Of a stretch of DNA of 64,000 nucleotides, positions 52,330 to 61,341 are shown piece after piece. The DNA comes from Streptomyces acidicola (GTDB taxonomy: Bacteria; Actinomycetota; Actinomycetes; Streptomycetales; Streptomycetaceae): NCBI RefSeq assembly GCF_009377235.1, contig NZ_VMNX01000009.1, forward strand, positions 27,956 to 91,955, read 5' to 3'. Numbering within the stretch: position 1 is the first letter of the stretch; each line of letters opens with the position of its first letter. The notes beneath the pieces were generated by a model. The model saw only the letters and a list, made by a program, of their open reading frames with translations. It had not been told where the DNA came from and ran no database searches. Both the position numbers and the translations under genes were made by a program.

Positions 52330-52932
52330 ATGGGGACGTACACGATCCCGAACGTCGTCGAGAGGACCCCACAGGGCGAGCGGTCGTACGACGTCTTCAG
52401 CCGGCTGCTGAACGAGCGGATCATCTTCCTCGGCACGGAGATCGACGACGGGGTTGCCAACGTCGTCATCGCCCAGCTCCTCCATCTGGAGTCGTCGGCG
52501 CCCGAGAGCGAGGTCGCGATCTACCTCAACTCACCGGGCGGTTCGTTCACTTCGCTCATGGCGATCTACGACACGATGTCGTACGTGCGTGCGCCGATCT
52601 CGACGTTCTGCGTGGGGCAGGCGGCCTCCACGGCCGCGGTGCTGCTGGCGGGCGGAGACCCGGGCCGGCGCTTCGTCCTCGAACACGCGCGGGTGCTGCT
52701 CGGCCAGCCCGCGAGCGGCGGCCGCCAGGGAACGGCCTCGGACCTCACCCTCCAGGCGAAGGAGATGGTCCGGATCCGGTCCCAGGTCGAGGAGGTCCTC
52801 GCCCGGCACACCCACCACGACGTCACGACGCTCCGCGCGGACATGGACCGTGACAAGGTCTTCACCGCGCAGGAGGCCGTGGCGTACGGGCTCGCCGACG
52901 AGGTACTGAGCCGACGGCTCATGGAGGTCTGA
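52330..52932 (+). CDS. clpP4: ClpP4-type subunit lacking the catalytic histidine
   Basis: 200 residues from ATG 52330, two bases after the clpP3 stop. Ser100 ([10 protein letters not shown]) and Asp151 (RADMDRD) are present, but the position of the catalytic His reads [10 protein letters not shown], with Gly125. It should therefore be inactive alone and act as a structural partner of ClpP3 in a mixed barrel. I believe other ClpP4 proteins share this change. Confidence 0.93.
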   Translation: MGTYTIPNVVERTPQGERSYDVFSRLLNERIIFLGTEIDDGVANVVIAQLLHLESSAPESEVAIYLNSPGGSFTSLMAIYDTMSYVRAPISTFCVGQAASTAAVLLAGGDPGRRFVLEHARVLLGQPASGGRQGTASDLTLQAKEMVRIRSQVEEVLARHTHHDVTTLRADMDRDKVFTAQEAVAYGLADEVLSRRLMEV

Positions 52933-52958
52933 GCCGCCGGCTCCTGCCCACCGGGGCG

Positions 52959-53438
52959 TCAGGCGGCGAGGCAGAGCCCGTTGTACGGCGACGTGGTCGG
53001 CGTGGCCGTGGTCGGGGTGGCTGTCGTCGCCCGCGTCGTCCGGGTGCGCCGTGTCAGTTCGCCATGGGTCAGGGACAGCAGGTCGCCGAGTCCCAGCCCG
53101 AGGGCGTGGGCGGCGGCCGCGAGGACCTCCGACGAGGCCTCCTTGCGGCCCCGCTCCAGCTCCGAGAGATACGGCATCGAGATCCGCGCCGCCTCCGCCA
53201 CGTCCTTCAGCGTCCGCTCCTGGGCGAGCCGTTCCCTGCGCAGCACGTCGCCGACGAGGTCGCGCCAGAGGGGTTCCCTGGCGGGGGCCGGTGCCTGGGG
53301 TTCCCGGGCGGGACGCGCCTGCGGGGCGAGAGCCGGACGCTGCTGCCGCGGTGTGGCGGCAGGAGCGTCCGTGCGGGCCGGAGTGGCCGCCGGGCGCAGG
53401 GGAATGACGCGGGCTTCATCGGGCGCTTGATTCCTCAC
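52959..53438 (-). CDS. popR: PopR-type XRE activator of clpP3-clpP4
   Basis: 159 residues from GTG 53438. An Ala/Pro-rich N-terminus (to about 55) precedes a ClgR/PopR HTH: LVGDVLRRERLAQERTLKDV, AARISMPYLSELERGRKEAS. A Thr-rich tail ends in CLAA. PopR is known to be degraded through its C-terminal Ala residues by ClpP1P2, which links loss of that protease to clpP3-clpP4 activation; the AA end is kept here. Convergent with clpP4. Confidence 0.92.
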   Translation of the reverse strand: MRNQAPDEARVIPLRPAATPARTDAPAATPRQQRPALAPQARPAREPQAPAPAREPLWRDLVGDVLRRERLAQERTLKDVAEAARISMPYLSELERGRKEASSEVLAAAAHALGLGLGDLLSLTHGELTRRTRTTRATTATPTTATPTTSPYNGLCLAA

Positions 53439-53529
53439 TCGTTCAGACTAGGAGTCCAGCGCTCCACGGGAAGGGATCGGCGTTCCGCCCTCAGTGGAAT
53501 CGCGATCCGGCCGAGGAAGGGTTACAGCC

Positions 53530-54321
53530 ATGCTGCGTGACACCTTCAACGAGGCGGCCGAGCTGTACGACCGGGCCCGGCCCCGCTATCCCCGTGCTCT
53601 GGTGGCGGAGTTGGCCGGGCAGGCGGGGCTGGGGGCCCGGTACCCGCGTCCCGTCCTGGAGATCGGCCCCGGAACCGGCCGGCTCACCCGTCCCGCTGGC
53701 GGAGTCGGGCCGCGACCTCACGGCTGTCGAGTTCGGCCCGGCGCCGGCGAAGGTGGCCCGGGACAGTCTGCGCCCCTTCCCGCGTGCCCACCTGGAGGTG
53801 GCCGGCTTCGAGCTGTGGCCCCTCCCCGCCGAGCCGTTCGACCTCGTGGTGAGCGCCACCGCGTTCCACTGGCTCGACCCGGCCCTTCGAGCCGCCAGGG
53901 TGGGCCACGCGCCCTCCGCCCCGGCGGCATCTTCGCGCTGGTCGCCACGGAACACGTCGAGGGCGGCACCGTGGACTTCTTCGCCCGGGCCCAGGAGTGC
54001 TACGAGCGTTGGGACCCGGCCACGCCACCGGGCCTGCGCCTACAGGAGGAGTGGGAAATCGCCACGGACACCGGCGAGTTGGCCGAGTGGGACGACCTCC
54101 GCTCGTACCGGTGGACACAGGAGATCACGTACTCGACGCAGGAGTACATCGACGTACTCCTGACCTACTCCGGCCACCGGGCGCTCGAAGCATCAGCCCG
54201 GGAAGGGCTGTTGGGCTGCATCCGTGGACTGATCGACACACGCCACGACGGCCGGGTCACCAAGTGCTATCTGCATGAGCTGATCACGGCGAGGCGACCG
54301 CCGGAGGTCGGCGCCGACTGA
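53530..54321 (+). pseudogene. Class I SAM methyltransferase with two compensating frameshifts
   Basis: ATG 53530 follows GGAAGG. The N-terminus FNEAAELYDRARPRYPRALV and SAM loop VLEIGPGTGRLT are in one frame. The next block (LTAVEFGPAPAKVARDSLRP, VSATAFHWLDPALRAARVGH) is in the +1 frame, from about 53690 to 53910. From PGGIFALVATEHVEGG onward the original frame resumes to the stop. One and two extra bases, respectively, explain both shifts. Either the gene is broken or the sequence has errors in C-rich runs. Confidence 0.8.
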
Positions 54322-54438
54322 GCTCGGGCGTTCCTCGCGGACGCCGCTGGGAACTATTTCTCGCCGACGCGAAAGGTGGCCTTGTCGAGCAGCGTCCGCG
54401 CGGCCGGATCACGCTCGGACTACGGACTTCGCGGACGT

Positions 54439-54849
54439 TCAGGCGGCGGGGGTGGCGATCACGCGGGCGGTGCGCTGCATACGGAGCGCGTCGATGGACT
54501 CCGCGAGCAGCTCGTACTCGGTGGTGTCGTCGCTGGTGGCGATGCGGACCAGGTTCCCGGCGGACAACTCCTCGGCCACCAGCTCCTGTTCGGCCGCGTT
54601 GCCGCTCCAGGCGCGCAGGACGCCGGGCACGTCGGGGACGCTGTCGGCGACCGGTACGACCGAGTTCGGGGGGTAGGCCGGGTTGCCGGGGTGCGGGTCG
54701 AGCCGTTCGGCGATCCATAACGCGCGATCGCGCATCCACCACAGGGCCAGGGCCAGGGTGGGCGCACGGTAGGTCCCCAGCGGAACGCCCACGCGTTGTC
54801 CGCCGCATACGCCATATGCGGTGACATGGCACAGGAATTCGTCGTGCAC
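54439..54849 (-). CDS. Hypothetical protein
   Basis: 136 residues from GTG 54849, six bases behind GGGGGAGC. It contains VGVPLGTYRAPTLALALWWM with two Trp, then a charged C-terminal half (AEQELVAEELSAGNLVRIAT, YELLAESIDALRMQRTARV). There is no signal peptide or recognisable motif. Codon use fits the genome. Not identified. Confidence 0.6.
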   Translation of the reverse strand: MHDEFLCHVTAYGVCGGQRVGVPLGTYRAPTLALALWWMRDRALWIAERLDPHPGNPAYPPNSVVPVADSVPDVPGVLRAWSGNAAEQELVAEELSAGNLVRIATSDDTTEYELLAESIDALRMQRTARVIATPAA

Positions 54850-55271
54850 GTTCGCTCCCCCATCGCACCGCTGGCTACCGGGTTCGGCACCGCCGCCTTG
54901 CATCTAGCTCGTCGTACACGCAGGGCGACGCACCGATCGCACGCAGTGGTGCTGATTGTTCATGGCGCAATGAACCCTAGGAATCGAGTATCGCCACTCT
55001 TGACGCTCTGTCACCATCTCATTCCAGCCAGTCTCTTGGCATATACGTGACAGGAGGTGGCCGAAACAGGACGGAATATCGGTCGACAGGCCCCTCATGG
55101 GCATTACCCGAGGCGTAATCGGTGCTTCTCCGCACAGCCGGGCATGGTTGTGGTACTGGATCACGCGAGCCCCGCGCTCGACCCCGGATCCGGCTTCTGA
55201 CCAGTACTGACGAATTCTCGCGGGAGTTGAGCGGCCCTGTCCGCGATCACCGAGCGTCACGATACAGCGAG
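54850..55271. other. Gene-poor stretch of lower GC
   Basis: I see no credible gene. The base composition (for example TTGGCATATACGTGACAGG near 55036-55054) is less GC-rich than the surroundings. It may hold the hypothetical gene's promoter and debris from decayed genes. Confidence 0.5.
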
Positions 55272-55346
55272 GCGGACGGATCGGCGCCCGTCGTCAGGTC
55301 CGACGTGATCATGCTCGACGGCGAGGGGCGCATCCGCAGCATGCAG
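55272..55346 (+). pseudogene. Possible C-terminal remnant of an NTF2/SnoaL-like protein
   Basis: The frame reads VVRSDVIMLDGEGRIRSMQG, which resembles the terminal beta-strands of SnoaL-like proteins. No upstream domain or start remains. The match is short, so it could be chance. Confidence 0.3.
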
Positions 55347-55380
55347 GGTTCCTGCCCGCCATGTATCGGTTCCTGCCTGG

Positions 55381-56271
55381 TCAGGGCAGCAGCACCAGCC
55401 GCCCCCGTACCCCGCCCTCCGCCAGCCGGGCATGGGCCTTGGCCGCCTCTTCCAAGGGGTACGTCGCGGCGACCCGGGTCGTGAGGACCCCGGCGTCGAC
55501 CAGCTCCACCAGCTCCTTGAGCTGCGCGCCGTCCGCGGCGACCGCCACCGCGGACGTCCGGATCCCCCGCACCGAAGCCTGCTGTGCCTGCGGCATCACA
55601 CCTGCGTACGCGCCCCCGTCCCGCACCCACTCCAGCGCCGACTCCCCCAGGACGGCCGCGTCCAGGACGGCGTCGTGCACGCCGGGCGCGCGCCCGCGCG
55701 CCACGAAACGGGCCGCACCCAGCTCACGCACGAGATCCTCGTCCGACTCACCTGCGAGAGCGGTCACCTCGACACCCCGGTGTGCCGCCAGCTGCACCGC
55801 ATAACCGCCGACGGCACCCGCCGCTCCAGTGACCAGCAGCGTCTGGCCCGCGCGGAGGTCCAGCAGATCGAGGGCCTGGGCGGCGGTCGAGGCGTTCAGC
55901 GGCAGCGTCGCCGCGTGCACCGCGTCCACCGACCCGGGCGCCGCCGCCACCGCAGAGGCGTCCACGACCACGTACTCCGCATGTGTGCCCAGCGGCTTCA
56001 CCAGGTTCGCTTCGAGGGCGACCACCGCGTCGCCCACCGCCCAGTCCGTGTCCGCACCGGTCGCGTCCACCGTCCCCGCCACGTCCCAGCCGAGCCCGAG
56101 GGGCGTGTCCAGCTCACCGAGCGCACCGGAACGGACCATCGCGTCCGCCGGGTTGAGCGCCGCCGCCGCGACCTTGATCCGCACCTGGCCGGCGGCCGGT
56201 TCCGGAATCTCCGTGTCCACGATCCGCACGGCTGCGGGTCCACCGAAGTCCGTCACAACTGCAGCACGCAT
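55381..56271 (-). CDS. Zinc-free quinone-oxidoreductase-like NADP-dependent dehydrogenase
   Basis: 296 residues from ATG 56271, seven bases after AAGGGGAC. The MDR fold shows MRAAVVTDFGGPAAVRIVDT, AALNPADAMVRSGALG, GWDVAGTVDATG and nucleotide motif TLLVTGAAGAVGGYAVQLAA. Zinc-binding Cys are absent, as in quinone oxidoreductases. A monocistronic gene by position. Confidence 0.92.
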   Translation of the reverse strand: MRAAVVTDFGGPAAVRIVDTEIPEPAAGQVRIKVAAAALNPADAMVRSGALGELDTPLGLGWDVAGTVDATGADTDWAVGDAVVALEANLVKPLGTHAEYVVVDASAVAAAPGSVDAVHAATLPLNASTAAQALDLLDLRAGQTLLVTGAAGAVGGYAVQLAAHRGVEVTALAGESDEDLVRELGAARFVARGRAPGVHDAVLDAAVLGESALEWVRDGGAYAGVMPQAQQASVRGIRTSAVAVAADGAQLKELVELVDAGVLTTRVAATYPLEEAAKAHARLAEGGVRGRLVLLP

Positions 56272-56450
56272 CGCATGTCCCCTTTGAACACCGTCTGCAT
56301 TGTCGGGATTCTTATGGTTCCCACCGTGATGCACCCATCCTATGTGCTAGCCACTACCTCTGAGCAGGCAGGCACTTGAGGGTGCGCATCTCTCCCGGAT
56401 CAGCGACAATCGCGCCCCCACCAGCCCTTTCGTGACAGGCCCGGCGAGGC

Positions 56451-57440
56451 TCAGCGCTGGATGATCTCGTCGATCCGGGTCAGCTCCTCCGGCGCGAAGT
56501 CCAGATTGCGGATGGCCGCCACGCTGTCCTCCAGCTGCTCGGGGCTGCTCGCGCCGATGAGGGCGGAGGTGACACGGCCGCCGCGCAGGACCCAGGCCAG
56601 TGCGAGCTGGGCAAGGGACTGGCCGCGGGACTTGGCGATGCCGTCCAGGGCTCGCAGCTGCTGTACGAGTTCCTCGGTGACCGTGTCCGCGTTGAGGAAC
56701 GGGCTGTCGCTCGCGGCCCGGGAGCCCTCCGGAATGCCGTTGAGGTAACGGCCCGTCAGAAGGCCCTGTTCGAGAGGCGAGTATGCGATGGAGCCGGCCT
56801 GGAGCTCGTCGAGCGCGTCGAGGAGACCGTCCTCGGGGCGGCGGTCGAGCATCGAGTAGCGGGGCTGGTGGATCAGCAGCGGGGTGCCCAGCTCGCCCAG
56901 GATGCGGGCGGCCTCGCGGGTCTGCTCGGGCGAATAGTTGGAGACGCCGACGTACAGCGCCTTGCCCTGCTGGACCGCCGAGTGCAGGGCGCCCATGGTC
57001 TCCTCGAGCGGAGTGTCCGGGTCGGGGCGGTGCGAGTAGAAGATGTCGACGTAGTCGAGGCCCATGCGGCTCAGGCTCTGGTCGAGCGAGGACAGCAGGT
57101 ACTTGCGCGAGCCCCATTCGCCGTACGGGCCGGGCCACATCAGGTAGCCGGCCTTGGTGGAGATGACGAGTTCGTCGCGGTACGGCGCGAGGTCGGCCTT
57201 CAGTGCCTCACCGAAGGCGCTCTCCGCGGCGCCGGGCGGCGGGCCGTAGTTGTTGGCCAGGTCGAAATGGGTGACGCCCAGATCGAACGCCCGGCGCAGG
57301 ATGGCGCGCTGGGTATGCACCGGCCGGTCGGGGCCGAAGTTGTGCCACAGGCCGAGCGACAGCGCGGGGAGCTTCAGGCCGCTGCGTCCGGTGCGCCGGT
57401 AGGGCATGTCCGAGTAACGGTCGGGGTGTGCGGTGTACAA
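56451..57440 (-). CDS. Aldo/keto reductase (YghZ/Kv-beta-like)
   Basis: 329 residues from TTG 57440, which follows AGGAG by six bases and yields the family N-terminus YTAHPDRYSDMPYRRTGRSG. The longer ATG frame from 57530 has a non-homologous leader. Catalytic residues are in THFDLANNYGPPPG (Asp, Tyr), VISTKAGYLMWPGPYG (Lys) and DIFYSHRPDPDTP (His). It is probably a reductase for methylglyoxal or similar aldehydes. It diverges from a LysR gene that may regulate it. Confidence 0.92.
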   Translation of the reverse strand: MYTAHPDRYSDMPYRRTGRSGLKLPALSLGLWHNFGPDRPVHTQRAILRRAFDLGVTHFDLANNYGPPPGAAESAFGEALKADLAPYRDELVISTKAGYLMWPGPYGEWGSRKYLLSSLDQSLSRMGLDYVDIFYSHRPDPDTPLEETMGALHSAVQQGKALYVGVSNYSPEQTREAARILGELGTPLLIHQPRYSMLDRRPEDGLLDALDELQAGSIAYSPLEQGLLTGRYLNGIPEGSRAASDSPFLNADTVTEELVQQLRALDGIAKSRGQSLAQLALAWVLRGGRVTSALIGASSPEQLEDSVAAIRNLDFAPEELTRIDEIIQR

Positions 57441-57594
57441 CGCGGACTCCTGGAAAGCCGGAAAAGCCTGGAATGTGAAAACTTGGGAACGTGGAACCTC
57501 GGGAACCTGGAAACAGGTCTCCACTCTCACCTGCGCACCGGGGGCCGGTCCAACAGGAGAATCGGATCGGATTCAGCGTCTAGGCTTCTCAATC

Positions 57595-58491
57595 ATGGAA
57601 CTGCGCCATCTCCAGCATTTCGTCGCGGTCGCCGAGGAGCAGCACTTCACCCGGGCGGCAGAGCGGCTGATGGTGTCGCAGTCCGGTCTGTCCGCCTCGA
57701 TCCGCGCGCTGGAACGGGAGCTCTCGGCGCCACTCTTCGTGCGCACCACGCGCCGGGTCACGCTCACGGAGGCCGGGAAGGCACTGCTCACCGAGGCCGA
57801 GCGCATCCTCGCACAGGTCCGTGCGGCCCACGATGCCGTGGCCGCGGTGCGTGGCGTGGTGCGTGGCACGCTGTCGCTGGGCACCGAGCAGTGCATCGCG
57901 GGGGTGTGCGTGGCCAAGCTGCTGGCCGCGTTCCGCCGGCGTCACCCGGACGTGGAGATCCGGCTGCGGCAGGCCGGCTCGGGCGCGCTGGCGGAGGAGG
58001 TCGCCGCCGGGCGCCTGGCTCTGGCGTTCGCCGTCACGAACCGCGCCGACACCCCGCAACTCCGTTGCCTCCCGCTGGCCAGTGAGCCGATGACCGTACT
58101 GTGCCACCCCGCGCACCGGCTGGCGGGCGAGGGCGCGCTCACGCCGGAGGACCTCGGCGGCGAGGCCTTCGTCGACTTCCACCCCGACTGGGGTCCGCGT
58201 CGCACCACCGACGCCGCCTTCGCCGCCGCGGGAGTGCACCGGATGGTGACCCTTGAGGTCAACGATGTGCACAGCCTCCTCGACCTCGTCCAGGAGGGCC
58301 TCGGTATCGCCGTCGTCCCCCGGCACTTCAGCCACAAGCGCGAGGCGTCGGCCCTCGCCGCGCTCCCGTTGAAGGGCGCTGGGGAGACGTCGTACGACAC
58401 CGTCGCGATGCTCCCGCCCCCGGAGGCCACCAGCCCGGCGGCCCGGGCACTGGTGCGGCTGCTGGACGACCCGGCGGTGGGGTCCGGCTAG
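57595..58491 (+). CDS. LysR-family transcriptional regulator
   Basis: 298 residues from ATG 57595. The HTH is LRHLQHFVAVAEEQHFTRAA then VSQSGLSASIRALERELSAP. The C-terminal domain includes VNDVHSLLDLVQEGLGIAVV. Divergence from the aldo/keto reductase, with a GGAA-rich spacer (57450-57520), suggests it controls that gene. Its last four bases overlap the convergent membrane-protein gene. Confidence 0.93.
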   Translation: MELRHLQHFVAVAEEQHFTRAAERLMVSQSGLSASIRALERELSAPLFVRTTRRVTLTEAGKALLTEAERILAQVRAAHDAVAAVRGVVRGTLSLGTEQCIAGVCVAKLLAAFRRRHPDVEIRLRQAGSGALAEEVAAGRLALAFAVTNRADTPQLRCLPLASEPMTVLCHPAHRLAGEGALTPEDLGGEAFVDFHPDWGPRRTTDAAFAAAGVHRMVTLEVNDVHSLLDLVQEGLGIAVVPRHFSHKREASALAALPLKGAGETSYDTVAMLPPPEATSPAARALVRLLDDPAVGSG

Positions 58492-59936
58492 CGCGGGGGC
58501 GGTGCCACGTACAGGTCGATGTGGTCGTACCGGTGGACTGGCCAGGCGCGGGCGTACCCGGGCGGGGCCGACCCGGGCAGGGTGAGCACGGCGAACGGGA
58601 TGCGCCGGGCGGTGCGCAGGAGCTCCGCCCGGGTGATGTTGGCGTTGTTGCCCTCGATGTAGGCGGAGGAGCACCCGGCGGAGAAGCCGATCGGAAGGGC
58701 CTGGTGGCCGGTCAGCAGGCAGGGCGGCCGCACTCCGAGGCGGTGCAGTTCGCCGGCGGTGTGCGCCCAGTCGCGGCGGCCCGCGTCGGTGCGGTTCGCG
58801 GTGTGTGTCAGCACCGCGAACTGCGCCGCCAGATGTCCGGCCAGGCCCAGCGCCACCATCGTCACGGCGACCGGCCGCCACCTCCCGCTCGACGCCGTCA
58901 CCAGGTGCACGAGCCCGTCGGCGACCGGGATCGCGAGCAGCGCGTAGGCCGGGAGCAGGAAGCGTGGGGCAGCGTAGCCGATCATGAACAGGTACGGGAC
59001 GGCCGCCGTGGTGGCGCAGGCCACCAGGACCAGCGTCGGTGCCGCGCGCCGCGCCCGGATCGCGACCAGCGTCCCGAGGGTGGCGAACAGCGGAAGGGCG
59101 TACCACCAGGCGGCCACCGCGATGTGGGCCGACGGTCCGGTGCACGGGCGGCAGAGGGTGCGGCCGTCCAGGCTGCGCAGTTGGTCGTCGACGGCGACGT
59201 TCCAGCCGAGTCCGCCCTGGATCCGGGAGGCGTCGGCCAGCCGCTGCCCCAGTCCGCCGAAGCTGACGTACGCCTCGATCACCCAGGGCGCCGCGCCCGC
59301 GACGAGTCCCGCCAGGAGGGCCGCCGGCAACCGAGGGCGCCGCAGCCACACAGAGAGGGCCAGCAGCGGCAGGGTCACCCACACCGCGTCGGTGGGCCGC
59401 ATCAACGCGATCAGTGCCGCGCTCGCAGCCATGCCCCACGGCGCCCACCGGTCGGTGCGGTCGCGCCGGGCGCGCACGAAACAACCGGCACAGGCCAGGG
59501 CGCCGACCGCCACCCAGTAGTTGGGCATGGCCTGAGGGCCGTAGTAGATCGTCACCCACAGTGTGGCGAAGAGCGCGCCCCCGAAGGCGACCACCCGAAC
59601 CGGGAACACCCCTCGCCAGGCGCGCAAGGCCAGGAACAGGCCCAGTCCCGACAGCAGGGCCAGGAAGGTACGCAGGAGCACGGTGGACGACGACCACGTG
59701 GTGATCGGTGCGACCAGCAGCGAGACGCCCCGCGAGCGTGGCGCGCTGAAGAACGCCGCCGGAGCATGGGAGCTGACCTGGCTGACGTACACCGTCTCGT
59801 CCCAGCCGAGTCCCATCCCCAGCGGTACGAAGGTGAGCTGGGCCAGGGTGAAGACGGCCGCCACCGCCAGGAGCCAGACATCGCCACGCGCACGCCATGA
59901 CCTGCGGGCGACCGCGGGCGGGCCGGGTTGTGCCAT
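58488..59936 (-). CDS. Polytopic membrane protein, GT-C/PMT-like
   Basis: 482 residues from ATG 59936; in-frame ATGs upstream to 60017 fall in a low-complexity repeat. About ten hydrophobic helices are present. An acidic loop after the first helix (MGLGWDETVYVSQVSSHA) carries the Asp-Glu pair seen in GT-C lipid-sugar glycosyltransferases. The C-terminal soluble tail is short (HRYDHIDLYVAPPPR). The sugar donor and acceptor are unknown. Confidence 0.8.
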   Translation of the reverse strand: MAQPGPPAVARRSWRARGDVWLLAVAAVFTLAQLTFVPLGMGLGWDETVYVSQVSSHAPAAFFSAPRSRGVSLLVAPITTWSSSTVLLRTFLALLSGLGLFLALRAWRGVFPVRVVAFGGALFATLWVTIYYGPQAMPNYWVAVGALACAGCFVRARRDRTDRWAPWGMAASAALIALMRPTDAVWVTLPLLALSVWLRRPRLPAALLAGLVAGAAPWVIEAYVSFGGLGQRLADASRIQGGLGWNVAVDDQLRSLDGRTLCRPCTGPSAHIAVAAWWYALPLFATLGTLVAIRARRAAPTLVLVACATTAAVPYLFMIGYAAPRFLLPAYALLAIPVADGLVHLVTASSGRWRPVAVTMVALGLAGHLAAQFAVLTHTANRTDAGRRDWAHTAGELHRLGVRPPCLLTGHQALPIGFSAGCSSAYIEGNNANITRAELLRTARRIPFAVLTLPGSAPPGYARAWPVHRYDHIDLYVAPPPR

Positions 59937-59970
59937 GCCTACCAGCGTGGCGTTCGGACTGTCGGCCACT

Positions 59971-60000
59971 GTCCACCTCCGTCCATCTCCGTCCATCTCC
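59971..60000. repeat. 10-bp tandem repeat, three units
   Basis: GTCCACCTCC is followed by two GTCCATCTCC units. On the minus strand these place GGAG repeatedly upstream of the membrane-protein gene. Confidence 0.8.
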
Positions 60001-60129
60001 ACCCAGCAAGCGGACATATGGTGACAAAGTATCCAGCTCTGGTGGTGGGTGCGATGGTGAGGTGGCCCATCCGGCGGACCGGCCCAGGTGCCGTGACGCG
60101 TCGGCCCGCGAGCGGCACCCTGAGGTGCC

Positions 60130-61341
60130 TCAGCCCGTAAGGAGCTGGACGACCTTGAGTGCCTGACCCGCGCCGTCCTCGGTCGCCATGCGCTGGGCGA
60201 CGGTCGCGGCGGCGCGTGCGTAGGTCTGCTGCCTCGTGACGTGGCCGAGGGCGTCGGCGAGCCGTTCGGCGGTGAGGGAGGTGAAGGGGATCGGGGCGGG
60301 GGCCGCGCCCAGAGCGGCGAGGCGTGTCGCCCAGAACGGCTGGTCGGCCGTCACCGGTACCGCGACCGCGGGGACTCCGGCGCGCAGGGCCGCGGCCGTG
60401 GTGCCCGCCCCGGCGTGGTGGACGACGGCGGCCAGTCTCGGGAACAGCAGCTCGTGCGGTACGTCGCCGATGGTGAGGACATCGTCGCCGTCGGCCGCGA
60501 GCCCCGCACTGCCGGACTGGAGGATTCCGCGCAGCCCGGCACGCCGCAGCGCCCGTACGGCGATGCCGCTCAGCCGTTCTCCCTCGCCGCCCGCCATGCT
60601 GCCGAAGCCGATGAGCACCGGCCGGGGCCCGGCCCGGAGGAAGTCCTCCAGCTCCACGGGAAGCCGTGCGGCCGGGTCCAGGCTCGGCCACCAGGTGCCC
60701 ACGACGTCGAGACCGGAACGCCAGTCGGAAGGACGCGGCACGAGTGCGGTGCTGAAGCCGTGCAGGACGGGCCAGCCGGCCCGCTCCTGCCGGCGGCGCA
60801 TCGCGGGGGCGGTGAGGGCGGGCAGGTCCAGGCGGCGGCGCAGGTCGGCGACGGCTCGTTCGTAGACCCGGTCGGCCATGCGGAGCGCGAAGCGTCCGGC
60901 CGTACGGTTGCCGAGGCGGCCCAGTGAGCGGGTGCCCATGACGACGGGCGGGAAGTCGCCCGTCGGTGCGGCGGGTTGCAGATACGCACCGATGCCGGGG
61001 ATCCCGGTGGCCTCGCTGACGTGCCAGCCGAGCGGGGCCGTGGTGGTGGACAGCAGGAGCAGGTCCGTTCCCTCGGCCACCGCGTCGGCGAAACCCTGGC
61101 CCAACTCGGTGACGAAGGCGGCCGCGGTGCGCATGAGGTCACGTCGGTCGGTCGTATCGCCGTGGGCCCGTGGGTGAGCCGGCAGGTTCCGGAACTCCAG
61201 ACCGGCGTTCCGTACGAGCGGTGCGAAGGCGTCCGTCGTGGCGACGGCGACGTCATGCCCGGCCTGCTTCAGTTCGACACCGAGGCCGGTGTAGGGGGCG
61301 ACGTCGCCGCGCGAACCGGCGGCGGCGATCAGGATTCTCAT
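60130..61341 (-). CDS. UGT/MGT-family glycosyltransferase
   Basis: 403 residues from ATG 61341, overlapping the MerR stop (ATGA). The GT-B N-terminal domain begins MRILIAAAGSRGDVAPYTGL; the donor domain has VLIGFGSMAGGEGERLSG, VVHHAGAGTTAAALRAGVPA and VPVTADQPFWATRLAALG. It glycosylates a small hydrophobic acceptor. Coupling to a TipAS-type MerR sensor suggests drug-inducible inactivation. Confidence 0.92.
   Translation of the reverse strand: MRILIAAAGSRGDVAPYTGLGVELKQAGHDVAVATTDAFAPLVRNAGLEFRNLPAHPRAHGDTTDRRDLMRTAAAFVTELGQGFADAVAEGTDLLLLSTTTAPLGWHVSEATGIPGIGAYLQPAAPTGDFPPVVMGTRSLGRLGNRTAGRFALRMADRVYERAVADLRRRLDLPALTAPAMRRRQERAGWPVLHGFSTALVPRPSDWRSGLDVVGTWWPSLDPAARLPVELEDFLRAGPRPVLIGFGSMAGGEGERLSGIAVRALRRAGLRGILQSGSAGLAADGDDVLTIGDVPHELLFPRLAAVVHHAGAGTTAAALRAGVPAVAVPVTADQPFWATRLAALGAAPAPIPFTSLTAERLADALGHVTRQQTYARAAATVAQRMATEDGAGQALKVVQLLTG

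Noticed and set aside
54354..54419. 21-codon minus-strand frame ending RTLLDKATFRVGEK
   Set aside because: It is bounded by stop codons on both sides and is too short to separate from chance, although it sounds protein-like.
57450..57525. GGAA-rich spacer between the aldo/keto reductase and LysR genes
   Set aside because: Purine-rich and repetitive to the eye, but no exact repeat or dyad that I could defend as an operator.
57589..60027. 812-codon minus-strand ORF across LysR and the membrane protein
   Set aside because: It crosses a convincing LysR gene in antisense, and the membrane protein is encoded in another frame with hydrophobic helices.
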